A stretch of 64,000 nt of DNA from Pseudomonadota bacterium. GTDB taxonomy: Bacteria; Pseudomonadota; Gammaproteobacteria; Burkholderiales; Sulfuricellaceae. The notes under the pieces are model-generated. The model ran no database searches. It was not told where the DNA came from and was given only the letters and a program-made list of their open reading frames with translations. Position 1 is the stretch's first letter; each line of letters opens with the position of its first letter. Below, one piece after another: positions 25,901 through 34,029 of the stretch. The translations under genes were made by a program, and so were the position numbers. The stretch is taken from positions 1 to 64,000 of the forward strand of contig JAJYXP010000009.1 of the NCBI GenBank assembly GCA_021801705.1, written 5' to 3'.

Positions 25901-27828
25901 CCCGCCCGCTGTTCGAAGAACTTTTCCACTTCCGCCACTTCACGCGTCCGCTTCATCGGCGGCAGGCTTTGCCAGATACGACGGCCGTACTGCTTGGTCA
26001 GGAGGCGGGGATCGCAGATCATCAGCACGCCGCGGTCGGTTTCGTCGCGGATCAGCCGCCCCGCGCCCTGCTTCAGGGTGATGACGGCATGGGGAAGCTG
26101 GTATTCCATGAAGGCGTTGCGCCCTTCCTGGTTGATCTTCTCGATGCGCGCCGCCAGCACCGGATCGTCCGGCGGCGAGAACGGCAGCTTGTCGATGATT
26201 ACCAGGGACAGCGCCGAGCCGCGCACGTCCACGCCTTCCCAGAAGCTCTGGCTGGCCACCAGCACGGCGTTGCCGAGGCGGCGGAAGCGCTCCAGCAGTT
26301 CGGTGCGCGTGCCCTCCCCCTGCAGCAGGAGGGGAAATTCCAGCCCTTCTTTTTCGAATGCGTCCTTGAGCAGTTCATGCGCCTCACGCATGGCGCGCAA
26401 GCTGGTGCAGAGCAGGAATGCACGGCCGCCGCTGGCGCGGATCACCGGCAGCGCAGCCGCCACCACCGCCTCGGTATAGCCGCGGCTGTTCGGCTCCGGC
26501 ATGCCCTGAGGCGAGTAGAGCACCGCCTGGTTTTCGTAGTCGAACGGGCTGTCCCAAAATCCCGTGGCGGCTTCGAGCAGCCCCATCTGGCTCTGGTAGT
26601 GGCTGAAATCCTTTTTCACCGCGAGCGTGGCGGAGGTGAAAATCCAGGCGCGCGTATGATCGTCGATCTGCTTGCGGAAAATCTCGGCGATGGAAAGCGG
26701 CGTGGCGTTGAGCTGCATGGCGCGGTTGAACACTTCCACCCAGCGCACGCTGCCGTTGCTCTCCTCGTCCATCCAGCGCTTGAGTTGAGCCGCGAACTGT
26801 ATGCCGCGCTGCCAGCAGTTTTCCAGGCCGGGGCTGCGCTCGGCCTGGGATTCAAGCAGCTTGTTGAGCGCGTCGAGCTTGGCCTTGACTTCGAGCAAGG
26901 CATCCGCGAAGCCGCGTGTCCCCTGCGCCGCGGTCAGCGGCAGGCGCACGCTGTCCTGCGGGAAGACCAGGCGCAGGTCTCGCGTTGATTTCTCCAGCGC
27001 CGCGGCGCCCTCGGGCAGTTGGGCAAAATCCTTGGCCGTAACCATGGCCTCGCCATGGGCGTCGTGAGCCAGTTCCAGCAACTGCGAAGTGCTCAGGTTC
27101 TCGCCGAAGAACAGGCTGGCGGTGTCCGGCAACTGGTGCGCCTCGTCGAAAATCACCGTGTTGCTGGCGGGCAAAAGCTCGGCCACGCCCTCGTCGCGCA
27201 GCATCACGTCGGCGAAAAACAGGTGATGGTTGACCACGACCACCTCCGCACCTTGCGCGCGCTTGCGCGCTTCCATCACGAAGCAGTCCTTGTGGTAAGC
27301 GCATTCCTGGCCGAGGCAGTTTTCCCGCGTCGAGGTGACATATGACCAGATGCCGGCATTCTCCGGCACTTCGCTCAGGGCGCTCTTGTCGCCGCTGCCG
27401 CTCGACCTGGCAAAGCGCTCGATTTGCGCCAGGTAGCGGGAATCGTCGCGGGTCATGAAGCGCCCTTCGTTCTTGGCGCGCTCGAGGTGAAAATGGCAGA
27501 CGTAATTGGCGCGGCCCTTGAGCATCGCTATCGTCACCGGCACCTTCAGCGCATCGCGCATGGCCGGGATGTCGCGAAAAAAAAGCTGGTCCTGCAGAGT
27601 CTTGGTGCCGGTGGAAATAATCACCTTGCCGCCGGACAGCAGCGCCGGGGCGAGATAGGCATAAGTCTTGCCGGTTCCGGTGCCGGCCTCCGCCACCAGG
27701 ATTTCATGCTTTTCGATCGCCGCGGAGATGGCGCGCGCCATCTCCAGTTGCTGGGGGCGGGTGCGGTAATCCTTGAAGGCGCGGGCCAGCACGCCATCTT
27801 CGGCAAAAATAGTATCGAGATCGAACAT
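25897..27828 (-). CDS. dinG: DinG/YoaA-family ATP-dependent DNA helicase with Fe-S cluster
   Basis: The 643-residue XPD-like 5'-3' helicase has Walker A EAGTGTGKTYAYLAP, DEAH box TVIFDEAHQLPD, and helicase motif VI-like QGAGRLIRDETDRGVL. Cluster cysteines appear in YVCHFH, NCLGQEC and KDCFV. It unwinds R-loops or repair intermediates. The length fits YoaA better than full DinG. The stop TAG is the first three bases of a CTAG belonging to a mobile-like element, so the original C-terminus may have been altered by a few residues. The ribosome-binding site AAGGA precedes ATG 27828. Confidence 0.93.
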   Translation of the reverse strand: MFDLDTIFAEDGVLARAFKDYRTRPQQLEMARAISAAIEKHEILVAEAGTGTGKTYAYLAPALLSGGKVIISTGTKTLQDQLFFRDIPAMRDALKVPVTIAMLKGRANYVCHFHLERAKNEGRFMTRDDSRYLAQIERFARSSGSGDKSALSEVPENAGIWSYVTSTRENCLGQECAYHKDCFVMEARKRAQGAEVVVVNHHLFFADVMLRDEGVAELLPASNTVIFDEAHQLPDTASLFFGENLSTSQLLELAHDAHGEAMVTAKDFAQLPEGAAALEKSTRDLRLVFPQDSVRLPLTAAQGTRGFADALLEVKAKLDALNKLLESQAERSPGLENCWQRGIQFAAQLKRWMDEESNGSVRWVEVFNRAMQLNATPLSIAEIFRKQIDDHTRAWIFTSATLAVKKDFSHYQSQMGLLEAATGFWDSPFDYENQAVLYSPQGMPEPNSRGYTEAVVAAALPVIRASGGRAFLLCTSLRAMREAHELLKDAFEKEGLEFPLLLQGEGTRTELLERFRRLGNAVLVASQSFWEGVDVRGSALSLVIIDKLPFSPPDDPVLAARIEKINQEGRNAFMEYQLPHAVITLKQGAGRLIRDETDRGVLMICDPRLLTKQYGRRIWQSLPPMKRTREVAEVEKFFEQRAG

Positions 27829-27844
27829 TTATCCTTAAAAGCGT

Positions 27845-27984
27845 AATTAACCACGAATGACACGAATGTTCACGAATGAACACAAATAGTTAACGACAAA
27901 TATCACCAAACAGGTGAGTTCCTTTAATCCTTTGATTATTCGTGAACATTCGTGCTTTATTCGTGTTAATTCGTGGTTAATCGC
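27845..27984. repeat. AACCACGAAT palindromic repeat, copy 1
   Basis: The ends TTAACCACGAAT and ATTCGTGGTTAA are inverted repeats, and the inside has further ACGAAT/ATTCGT copies. It matches 58074-58227 in reverse orientation. The left 50 bases are an exact reverse complement of the right end of that copy. No ORF is present. It separates the helicase gene from hoxW. Confidence 0.8.
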
Positions 27985-27993
27985 TTTTTTGGT

Positions 27994-28482
27994 TTATTGG
28001 GAATAATTCTGCCAAGCGTCGGGATGCGGCCGGGCGCACAATTGTATCAGCAATTCCAGCGCGGCATCCCGGCTCTCGACCGCAGTCCGGCTCAGCGGCT
28101 CGCCCAGTTCGAAGCCTTCCCCGCGCACCGAGAGCAGGAATGCCGGGGGCGCGGGCTGGCGGTAGACCCGCTCGAAGACATGCAGGACGGCCTCGGGCGA
28201 CATGGTATGGGTGGTGTATCTGGCATCCTGCGCCGGATGCAGGCGGGAAAGCCGGCATGGCGCCGGGCAGGAAACGCTGGCGTCGATGAACAGGACAAGT
28301 TCGCGGTTCACCAGATCTGCAGCGTGCTCGATTTGAAGCTGGAAATCGGTGAGCAGTTCGATTTCCGGCCATTCGGGGTGGCTGGATAGTTGTGCGGCAA
28401 GGAGGTCGAGCAGTTGCGGGCCGAGGGCGTCATCTCCGCGGCTCGGGTTGCCGTAGCCGAAAATCAGCAGCGTAGCGCTCAA
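27994..28482 (-). CDS. hoxW: hydrogenase maturation protease HoxW
   Basis: The 162-residue endopeptidase starts (M)SATLLIFGYGNPSRGDDALG, where GNPSRGDD is the HycI/HoxW motif with the Ni-binding Asp. ELVLFIDASV and the MSPEAVLHVFERVY region follow as expected. It removes the C-terminal extension of HoxH after nickel insertion. The TTG start overlaps the hoxH stop (TTGA), which implies translational coupling; a GTG three codons upstream is an alternative. It closes the hoxFUYHW operon. Confidence 0.9.
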   Translation of the reverse strand: MSATLLIFGYGNPSRGDDALGPQLLDLLAAQLSSHPEWPEIELLTDFQLQIEHAADLVNRELVLFIDASVSCPAPCRLSRLHPAQDARYTTHTMSPEAVLHVFERVYRQPAPPAFLLSVRGEGFELGEPLSRTAVESRDAALELLIQLCARPHPDAWQNYSQ

Positions 28483-29960
28483 GCGCCACACTGCCCGTCT
28501 GAATTTTTGGCCAGACGGTCGATCACGTTCCCGCCCGCATCCACCAGTTCCACTTCCAGGGGCATCTTGCCCACGGCATGCGTGGCGCAGGACAGACACG
28601 GGTCGAAGGCGCGGATCGCCACTTCGATGTGGTTGAGCAGGCCTTCGGTCAACTGCTGGCCGTCCAGATACTGCAGGGCCACTTGCCGCACCGCTTCGTT
28701 CATGGCCTGATTGTTATGGGTGGTGGAAACGATCAGGTTGGCACGGACTATCAGTTCGTCCTCGTCGATGCGGTAGTGGTGGATCAGGGTGCCGCGCGGC
28801 GCCTCGAGCACGCCCACGCCCCGCAACGATCGCTCGCCCTGGCTCACCAGTTCGCTGCCCAGCAGGTCGTCATCATGCAGCAGTTCCTGGATGCCTTCCG
28901 CACAGTGGAGCATCTCGATCATGCGCGCCCAGTGGTAGGCCAGCGTGGCCTGGGTGGCGCCACCCCCGCCGAATGCCTTGAAGATTTTTCTTTCAGCCTC
29001 GGCCAGGGGGGTAGGAATGAAGTCGCAATTGTTGACCCGTGCCAGCGGACCGACCCGGTACCAGCCCTCCTCCCGGCCCCTCGACCGGATGAAGGGGAAT
29101 TTCATGTAGGACCAGGACCGCACTTCCTCGTGGATATAGTCCCAATACTGGCGGTAATCCACATGGTCGAAAATGCTCTGACCGTGTTCATCCCTGGCCC
29201 TTAAGCCGCCGTGGTAGAGATCCAGGGCGCCATCTTCCCGCACCAGGCTCATGAAGCAGGACCTGAAATAGCCGAATCCGTTGTGAAAATCCGGACGATC
29301 GCCATAGACCTTCTTGATCAGTTCCACGGCCTCCCGGCTCCAGGCAATCATCTGCTCGACGTCCTTGAGCAGATAATCGCGCTCTTCCAGCGACAGGCTC
29401 TTGTTCACGCCGCCGGGAACCGCGCCCGTGCCGTGCACCCGCTTGCCGGATGTGAGCCGGATGATCTCCTGTCCGTACTTGCGCAGGGCAACGCCCTGCC
29501 TGGCGATATCGGGATAGGCAGCGGCCACGCCGACGATGTTGCGCTTTGCCGCCTCGCTGTCGAAGCCGAACAGCAGGTCGGGTGAAGCGAGGTAATAGAA
29601 ATGCAGCGCATGGGATTGCAGCACCTGCCCAAGGTGCATGAGGCGGCGCAGCTTCTCGGCGGTGGGCGTGAGCTGCGCGCCAACGATCATGTCCATCGCC
29701 TTGGAGGCGGCCAGGTTATGGCTCACAGGACAAATGCCGCACAGGCGCTGCACGATCACCGGCACCTCCCAGAAGGGCCGGCCCTGAATGAATTTTTCAA
29801 AGCCGCGGAATTCGACGATGTGGAAGCGCGCCTGATGGACGCGGTTGTCGTCGTCAAGCAGAAGAGTGACCTTGCCGTGGCCCTCAACCCGGCTCACCGG
29901 TTCGATCACTACCCGCTTGAGCCCTTGCGGGTTGGCGGCGGTTTCCAGTTCAAAAGTCAT
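28479..29960 (-). CDS. hoxH: NAD-reducing hydrogenase large subunit HoxH
   Basis: The 493-residue subunit carries the NiFe active site. The N-terminal CxxC motif is RLCGICPVSH and the C-terminal one DPCLSCATH, followed by about 32 residues that HoxW should cut off after the His. Group 3d enzymes couple H2 oxidation to NAD+ reduction reversibly in the cytoplasm. The start ATG has no good Shine-Dalgarno site. An 88-bp dispersed repeat separates it from hoxY, so its leader has probably been remodelled. Confidence 0.96.
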   Translation of the reverse strand: MTFELETAANPQGLKRVVIEPVSRVEGHGKVTLLLDDDNRVHQARFHIVEFRGFEKFIQGRPFWEVPVIVQRLCGICPVSHNLAASKAMDMIVGAQLTPTAEKLRRLMHLGQVLQSHALHFYYLASPDLLFGFDSEAAKRNIVGVAAAYPDIARQGVALRKYGQEIIRLTSGKRVHGTGAVPGGVNKSLSLEERDYLLKDVEQMIAWSREAVELIKKVYGDRPDFHNGFGYFRSCFMSLVREDGALDLYHGGLRARDEHGQSIFDHVDYRQYWDYIHEEVRSWSYMKFPFIRSRGREEGWYRVGPLARVNNCDFIPTPLAEAERKIFKAFGGGGATQATLAYHWARMIEMLHCAEGIQELLHDDDLLGSELVSQGERSLRGVGVLEAPRGTLIHHYRIDEDELIVRANLIVSTTHNNQAMNEAVRQVALQYLDGQQLTEGLLNHIEVAIRAFDPCLSCATHAVGKMPLEVELVDAGGNVIDRLAKNSDGQCGA

Positions 29961-29975
29961 GTAATCAAAACCCCA

Positions 29976-30063
29976 TTAACCGCGAAGGACGCAAAGGTAC
30001 GCGAAGGAAAGGCAAAAAAGATGGTTTACCTTGCGAACCTTTGCGTCCTTTGCGGTAAAAAAA
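29976..30063. repeat. AACCGC/GCGGTAA inverted repeat inside the hox operon
   Basis: TTAACCGCGAAGGACGCAAAG at the left pairs with CTTTGCGTCCTTTGCGGTAA at the right, forming a long near-perfect stem. It fills the hoxY-hoxH gap and touches the hoxY stop codon. Related copies lie at 5138-5523 (split) and 57928-58052. Confidence 0.8.
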
Positions 30064-30747
30064 TTAGTCAAAATGCAGCATTTCGTAATCCAGCTTCGGC
30101 TCCCTGCCGTTCAGCAGATCGGTCAGGAACTTCCAGATCGCGTCGGCGGGAGGCGGGCAGCCGGGCAGGAAATAGTCCACCTTCACCACCTCGTATATCG
30201 GGTGGACCTTGTCGAAAGGCAGAGGCAGTTCGGGGTCGTCGGGTATCTGGCCGCACTCCAGCCCGCCCTCGTAGCAGTACACTTCCTGGAAGCAGTCCCA
30301 CAGATCGAGGTTGTTGCGCAGGGCGGGAATGCCCCCGGTGATGGCGCACGCACCGATGGCGACCAGCACCTTGCAGTTCTTGCGGAATTCCTTGAGCACG
30401 TGAACGTTTTCGGCGTTGCACACGCCGCCCTCGACGATGCCGATATCGCACGGGCCGCAATGCTTGATGTCGGTGAGCGGGGTGCGGTCGAACTCGACCA
30501 GCTCGAGCAGGCCGAACAGGCGCTCGTCGATGTCGAGCAGGGACATGTGGCAGCCGAAGCAGCCCGCCAGCGAACAGGTGGCAATTCGAATCTTTTTAGC
30601 GTCGCCAGCAGGCGACACCGCCTCCCCCTCCCCCTCGCCCGCTTGTCTCGCCGTGGTCGCTGCGAAGCAGCGGGAACCCGGCGGGGATGCTCCCTGCGGG
30701 TGCGGGAGAGGGATGGGGTGAGGGCCACGACCGCTCCGCTCACTCAT
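30064..30747 (-). CDS. hoxY: NAD-reducing hydrogenase small subunit HoxY with N-terminal repeat insertion
   Basis: The 227-residue protein holds the proximal Fe-S cluster of the hydrogenase. From residue 51 it matches the family (KKIRIATCSLAGCFGCHMSL, then HCGPCDIGIVEGGVCN, IGACAITGGIP and LPGCPPP). Residues about 4-50 are Pro/Gly/Ala-rich (for example GPHPIPLPHPQGASPP) and correspond to a C-rich dispersed repeat read in frame. The normal family N-terminus would begin almost at KKIRIAT. ATG 30747 has GGAGG 6 bases upstream and overlaps the hoxU stop region, so the insertion lies inside the translated gene. The cluster cysteines are intact. Confidence 0.93.
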   Translation of the reverse strand: MSERSGRGPHPIPLPHPQGASPPGSRCFAATTARQAGEGEGEAVSPAGDAKKIRIATCSLAGCFGCHMSLLDIDERLFGLLELVEFDRTPLTDIKHCGPCDIGIVEGGVCNAENVHVLKEFRKNCKVLVAIGACAITGGIPALRNNLDLWDCFQEVYCYEGGLECGQIPDDPELPLPFDKVHPIYEVVKVDYFLPGCPPPADAIWKFLTDLLNGREPKLDYEMLHFD

Positions 30748-31447
30748 GGCCGCCTCCTGTCTGCACGTCCTTGATGCTATGGTGGTCAAAGATGCGCCTG
30801 CCGATCGGCACCGTGTAGGCGAGCCCCTTTTTCATGAGCGCGCCCGTCGGGCATACCTGCACAGCCTTGTCGGTGACGGCAAGCGTGGTGTCGCCGAGGC
30901 GGCCGCTCGCCGAATTGACGATCAGGGTGGTTGCCATGCCCCGCCCGGTAAGGCCGAATACGTTCTTGCCGTCCGCATCGCGGCTGGCGCGAACGCACAG
31001 CTCGCAGTAGATGCAGCGGTTGCGGTCGAGCAGGATGCCGGGGTGGGAAGCATCCACCTCGCGCGTAGGGTAGAAATGATTGTAGTGCGGGCTCATCATT
31101 TCGAGGTAATAGGCCACCGCCTGGAGCTGGCAGTTGCCGCTCTTCTCGCATGACGGGCAAAGATGGTTGCCCTCGACGAACAGCATCTGCACCAATGCGC
31201 GCCGTTCGTCATTCAGCTCGGCAGTATCGTTCAGCACCTGCAGCCCCTCCGTCGCAGGCATGGTGCAGGAAGCGGCATTGCGGCCGTTGACGTTCACCGT
31301 GCACAGCTTGCAACTGCCATGGGGCTTGAATTCCGGATTGTGGCACAGGTGCGGGATATAGACCCCGGACGCCAGCGCCGCGTCCATGATGGTCTGCCCA
31401 TCCCGGAACGGCACGGTTAGTCCGTCGATGGTAATCGTTTTGCTCAT
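30740..31447 (-). CDS. hoxU: NAD-reducing hydrogenase diaphorase subunit HoxU
   Basis: The 235-residue Fe-S protein resembles the N-terminal part of NuoG. A [2Fe-2S] ferredoxin fold (CHNPEFKPHGSCKLCTVNV) is followed by the CPSCEKSGNCQLQ His/Cys segment and the [4Fe-4S] motif RCIYCELCVRASRD. It passes electrons between HoxF and HoxY. ATG 31447 overlaps the hoxF stop as ATGA and gives the usual family N-terminus SKTITIDGLTV. It overlaps hoxY by 8 bp. Confidence 0.95.
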   Translation of the reverse strand: MSKTITIDGLTVPFRDGQTIMDAALASGVYIPHLCHNPEFKPHGSCKLCTVNVNGRNAASCTMPATEGLQVLNDTAELNDERRALVQMLFVEGNHLCPSCEKSGNCQLQAVAYYLEMMSPHYNHFYPTREVDASHPGILLDRNRCIYCELCVRASRDADGKNVFGLTGRGMATTLIVNSASGRLGDTTLAVTDKAVQVCPTGALMKKGLAYTVPIGRRIFDHHSIKDVQTGGGHE

Positions 31448-33276
31448 AAATGCGCCCATTCGTCATCCCGCCCGGTGATCTTGCGCGCCGTCTCCAGCGC
31501 CCCATCCAGATCGAAGGCCGGTTCGAAGGCAAAGGCCTTGAGTTTGCTCTCGTACATATCGGGAAATTTTTCCAGGATATCCAGCACCGGATTGGCGGCG
31601 CTGCTGCCCAGGCCGCAATGGCTCATGGTCTTGAGAATATGGCCGAGGCGCTTCAGCTCTTCCAGATCGGAAGCGGTGCCGTGCCCGGACTGGATCTTTT
31701 CGAGGATTTTTTTCTGCAACTGGGTGCCGACCCGGCATGGCGTGCAGAAGCCGCAGCTCTCGTGGGCGAAAAAATCGGCAAAATTTCGCGCGGCCTGAAA
31801 CAGGTCGCGCCGGTGCCGGAAGACCATTAACGCCCCCGCCGTCGGCAGATCCTCGAAGGCGATTTTGCGCTCGAACTCCTTCCACGAGATGGTGGTGCCG
31901 GAAGGGCCGCTTACCTGCACGGCGTAGGAGCGCCCCTGTGCGCCGCAGTCGTCGAGAATCTGGCGCACCGTGACGCCGAACGGGTATTCGTAGATGCCTG
32001 GGCGGGCAACGTCGCCGGAAACGGAAAGCAGCTTGGTGCCGGTGGATTGCGCGGTGCCGATAGAGGCGAACCAGGCGCCTCCGTTCTCGGCGATCCTGGC
32101 GGCGCAGGCAAAGGTTTCCACATTGTCCACCACCGTCGGCCTGCCCTTGTAGCCGCGGGTCACCGGGAACGGAGGGCGGTTGCGCGGGCGGCCGCGCTTG
32201 CCTTCGAGCGATTCGATCAGCGCCGACTCTTCGCCGCAAATGTAGGCGCCGGCACCCAGGTGAATTTCGATATCGAAGGAAAAATCCGTCTGGCCGAGTA
32301 TGTTCCCGCCCAACAGCCCTGCCTCGCGGCGGCGTTTCAGCACGGCTTCCAGTTGCTGGAGCAGGTAACGGTACTCGCCGCGCAGGTAGAGAAAACCCTT
32401 GCTTGCCCCGACCACCCGCGCACCCACGGTCATGCCCTCGAACACCAGGTCGGCATGGCTGTTGAGCAGGACGCGGTCCTTGAAAGTGCCCGGTTCGCCC
32501 TCGTCGGCATTGCACACGATGAAGCGCTCCGGCTGGCCGCCGACGTCGCAGATCACGCCGCCTTCTTCCTCGGCGATGGCGGCATGGCAGAATGCCCATT
32601 TCGAGGCGGTCTTGAAACCCGCGCCACCGCGCCCGCGCAGATTGGATTTGTCCATCTCGGCCAGGGTTTCCTTCGCGCCGCGCGCCAGCGTGGCGCGAAT
32701 CGCCGCTCCCGGCTCGAACGGCTGTCCCAGCAGGACGTCGCCGCGATGGACATTGTCCGCCACCTCGAACAGCATGGGCGGCCAATCCGCCACCGGCTTG
32801 CGCGAGCGGATCAGTTCCGCGATCAGATCCAGCCGGTTGTGATCCAGATTGGTGAGCGGCCAGCCGTTGACCAGCGCTGCCGGTCCCTGATCGCACATGC
32901 CGGTGCAGGAAGTGCTGTCCACGCTGACCAGACCGTCTTCCGACAGCCTGCCCGGCTCGACCCAGAGCTTGTTGCACAAATACTGCATCAGCTCGTCCTT
33001 GCCGAGCATCTGGTCGGTGATGTTGCCGGAGAAAAGCAGCCGGTATTCTCCGGCCGGGTGAGCGGAAAGGAATGAATAGAAACCGGCCACGCCTTCCACA
33101 TTCACACGCGGCACGTCCAGATGGGCGGCAACAAGGTCGATGGCCCCGGCAGGAACGCTGTGGCAGGCATCCTGCACCTCGCGCAATATCTGCAGCAGCC
33201 GTGTAGCATCGCGGCCATGCCGCTGCAAAATCGGCGTCAATAGCCGGGAAAGTCCGGGTGAATCGGATCGATACAT
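31444..33276 (-). CDS. hoxF: NAD-reducing hydrogenase diaphorase subunit HoxF
   Basis: The roughly 610-residue subunit joins a NuoE-like thioredoxin domain with its [2Fe-2S] ligands (SCTGMCDQGPAALVNG) to a NuoF-like FMN/NAD domain. That domain carries LRGRGGAGFKTASKW, CNADEGEPGTFKDR and GAYICGEESALIESLEGKRG, plus the [4Fe-4S] site CGFCTPCRVGTQ. It is the NAD(H) reaction site. ATG 33276 is chosen because the alternative GTG 33300 sits in the end of an inserted repeat element. It opens the hox operon, and the element at 33305-33414 occupies the promoter region. Confidence 0.95.
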   Translation of the reverse strand: MYRSDSPGLSRLLTPILQRHGRDATRLLQILREVQDACHSVPAGAIDLVAAHLDVPRVNVEGVAGFYSFLSAHPAGEYRLLFSGNITDQMLGKDELMQYLCNKLWVEPGRLSEDGLVSVDSTSCTGMCDQGPAALVNGWPLTNLDHNRLDLIAELIRSRKPVADWPPMLFEVADNVHRGDVLLGQPFEPGAAIRATLARGAKETLAEMDKSNLRGRGGAGFKTASKWAFCHAAIAEEEGGVICDVGGQPERFIVCNADEGEPGTFKDRVLLNSHADLVFEGMTVGARVVGASKGFLYLRGEYRYLLQQLEAVLKRRREAGLLGGNILGQTDFSFDIEIHLGAGAYICGEESALIESLEGKRGRPRNRPPFPVTRGYKGRPTVVDNVETFACAARIAENGGAWFASIGTAQSTGTKLLSVSGDVARPGIYEYPFGVTVRQILDDCGAQGRSYAVQVSGPSGTTISWKEFERKIAFEDLPTAGALMVFRHRRDLFQAARNFADFFAHESCGFCTPCRVGTQLQKKILEKIQSGHGTASDLEELKRLGHILKTMSHCGLGSSAANPVLDILEKFPDMYESKLKAFAFEPAFDLDGALETARKITGRDDEWAHL

Positions 33277-33304
33277 ACAGCCTGTCTCCGCAGTTGACAC
33301 CTAC

Positions 33305-33414
33305 TAGTCAGTCATTTTGAATTTGCGTGATGTAGGAGCGACCTCCCGGTCGCGAACCACCGAATTCGCGACCGGGAGGTCGCTCCTACATACCATCGTT
33401 TCATGTTGACTGAC
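33305..33414. mobile_element. TAGTCAGTCA-ended element carrying a REP-like hairpin
   Basis: TAGTCAGTCA at the left and TGACTGAC at the right match the 145-bp element ends, but the flanks are not CTAG. Instead ACCTAC occurs on both sides. Inside, 33331-33390 is a perfect 26-bp inverted repeat with an 8-base loop, beginning TGTAGGAGCGACC. It sits directly upstream of hoxF. Confidence 0.68.
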
Positions 33415-33471
33415 ACCTACACTATAGCGCGCCTAATACCTGACGGCGCACCAGTTATCCATGTTATTCAG

Positions 33472-33858
33472 TTACTGAAAGATGTATGGCACGGGGCTAT
33501 GGCCGATGGCGGCCAGCACGATATAGGCGAACACCACCTGCGCCGCCAGCCATGCGGAAAGACGTATGGTTTTAGTCTTGCCGTATTTCAGCGCGACGGA
33601 ACCTAACCCGATATAGAGCACAAGTCCGACAACTTTCGCAGTCAGCCAGTTATTCACGAATGGGTACTGATGGATGGTGAACGCCAGCGCAATGGCAGAG
33701 ACGAGCAGCAGCGTATCCACAGCATGCGGCAAAATCCTGATCCAGCGCTGCCGCGGTATTTTTATTTCTCGCAGAGTCAAAAACCCGCGCAGGAAAAACA
33801 GCGTGTAGCTAGTGATGACACAGGAGATGTGCAGCGCTTTGAGTAATGAATAAGTCAT
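33472..33858 (-). CDS. SirB2-like inner-membrane protein
   Basis: The 128-residue protein has four hydrophobic spans (LHISCVITSYTLFFLRGFL, VDTLLLVSAIALAFTI, LTAKVVGLVLYIGLGSVAL, AQVVFAYIVLAAIG) and the layout of SirB family proteins. The name comes from an invasion regulator of Salmonella. The biochemical role in environmental bacteria is unknown. It stands between the hox operon and the sensory cluster, separated from both by non-coding DNA. Confidence 0.8.
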   Translation of the reverse strand: MTYSLLKALHISCVITSYTLFFLRGFLTLREIKIPRQRWIRILPHAVDTLLLVSAIALAFTIHQYPFVNNWLTAKVVGLVLYIGLGSVALKYGKTKTIRLSAWLAAQVVFAYIVLAAIGHSPVPYIFQ

Positions 33859-33934
33859 GAAATTTTATGGCGGTTTGTACCCGAACCAGCCGCGGTATTA
33901 TTTATTATAAACGCACTGATTTCAAATCGGCACC

Positions 33935-33961
33935 AAAATAATTTGACACAAAATAATTTGA
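33935..33961. repeat. 12-bp direct repeat in AT-rich gap
   Basis: AAAATAATTTGA occurs twice with a 15-bp period in the 171-bp gap (33859-34029) between the sirB2-like gene and the last gene of the sensory cluster. The AT-rich block is upstream of the sirB2-like gene and could be its promoter region. No gene is seen in the gap. Confidence 0.5.
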
Positions 33962-34029
33962 TCTCTAAACCCCGCCAAGACTTGATCTCGGTGGTTAATT
34001 TTGTGATTTAACCGCACACTACTGATCGC

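Noticed and set aside
27994-28599. Longer HoxW starting at 28599
   Set aside because: The extra 39 residues overlap the hoxH coding end in another frame and lack similarity to the protease family.
32047-33075. 342-codon plus-strand frame over hoxF
   Set aside because: Antisense to hoxF, which has all cofactor motifs.
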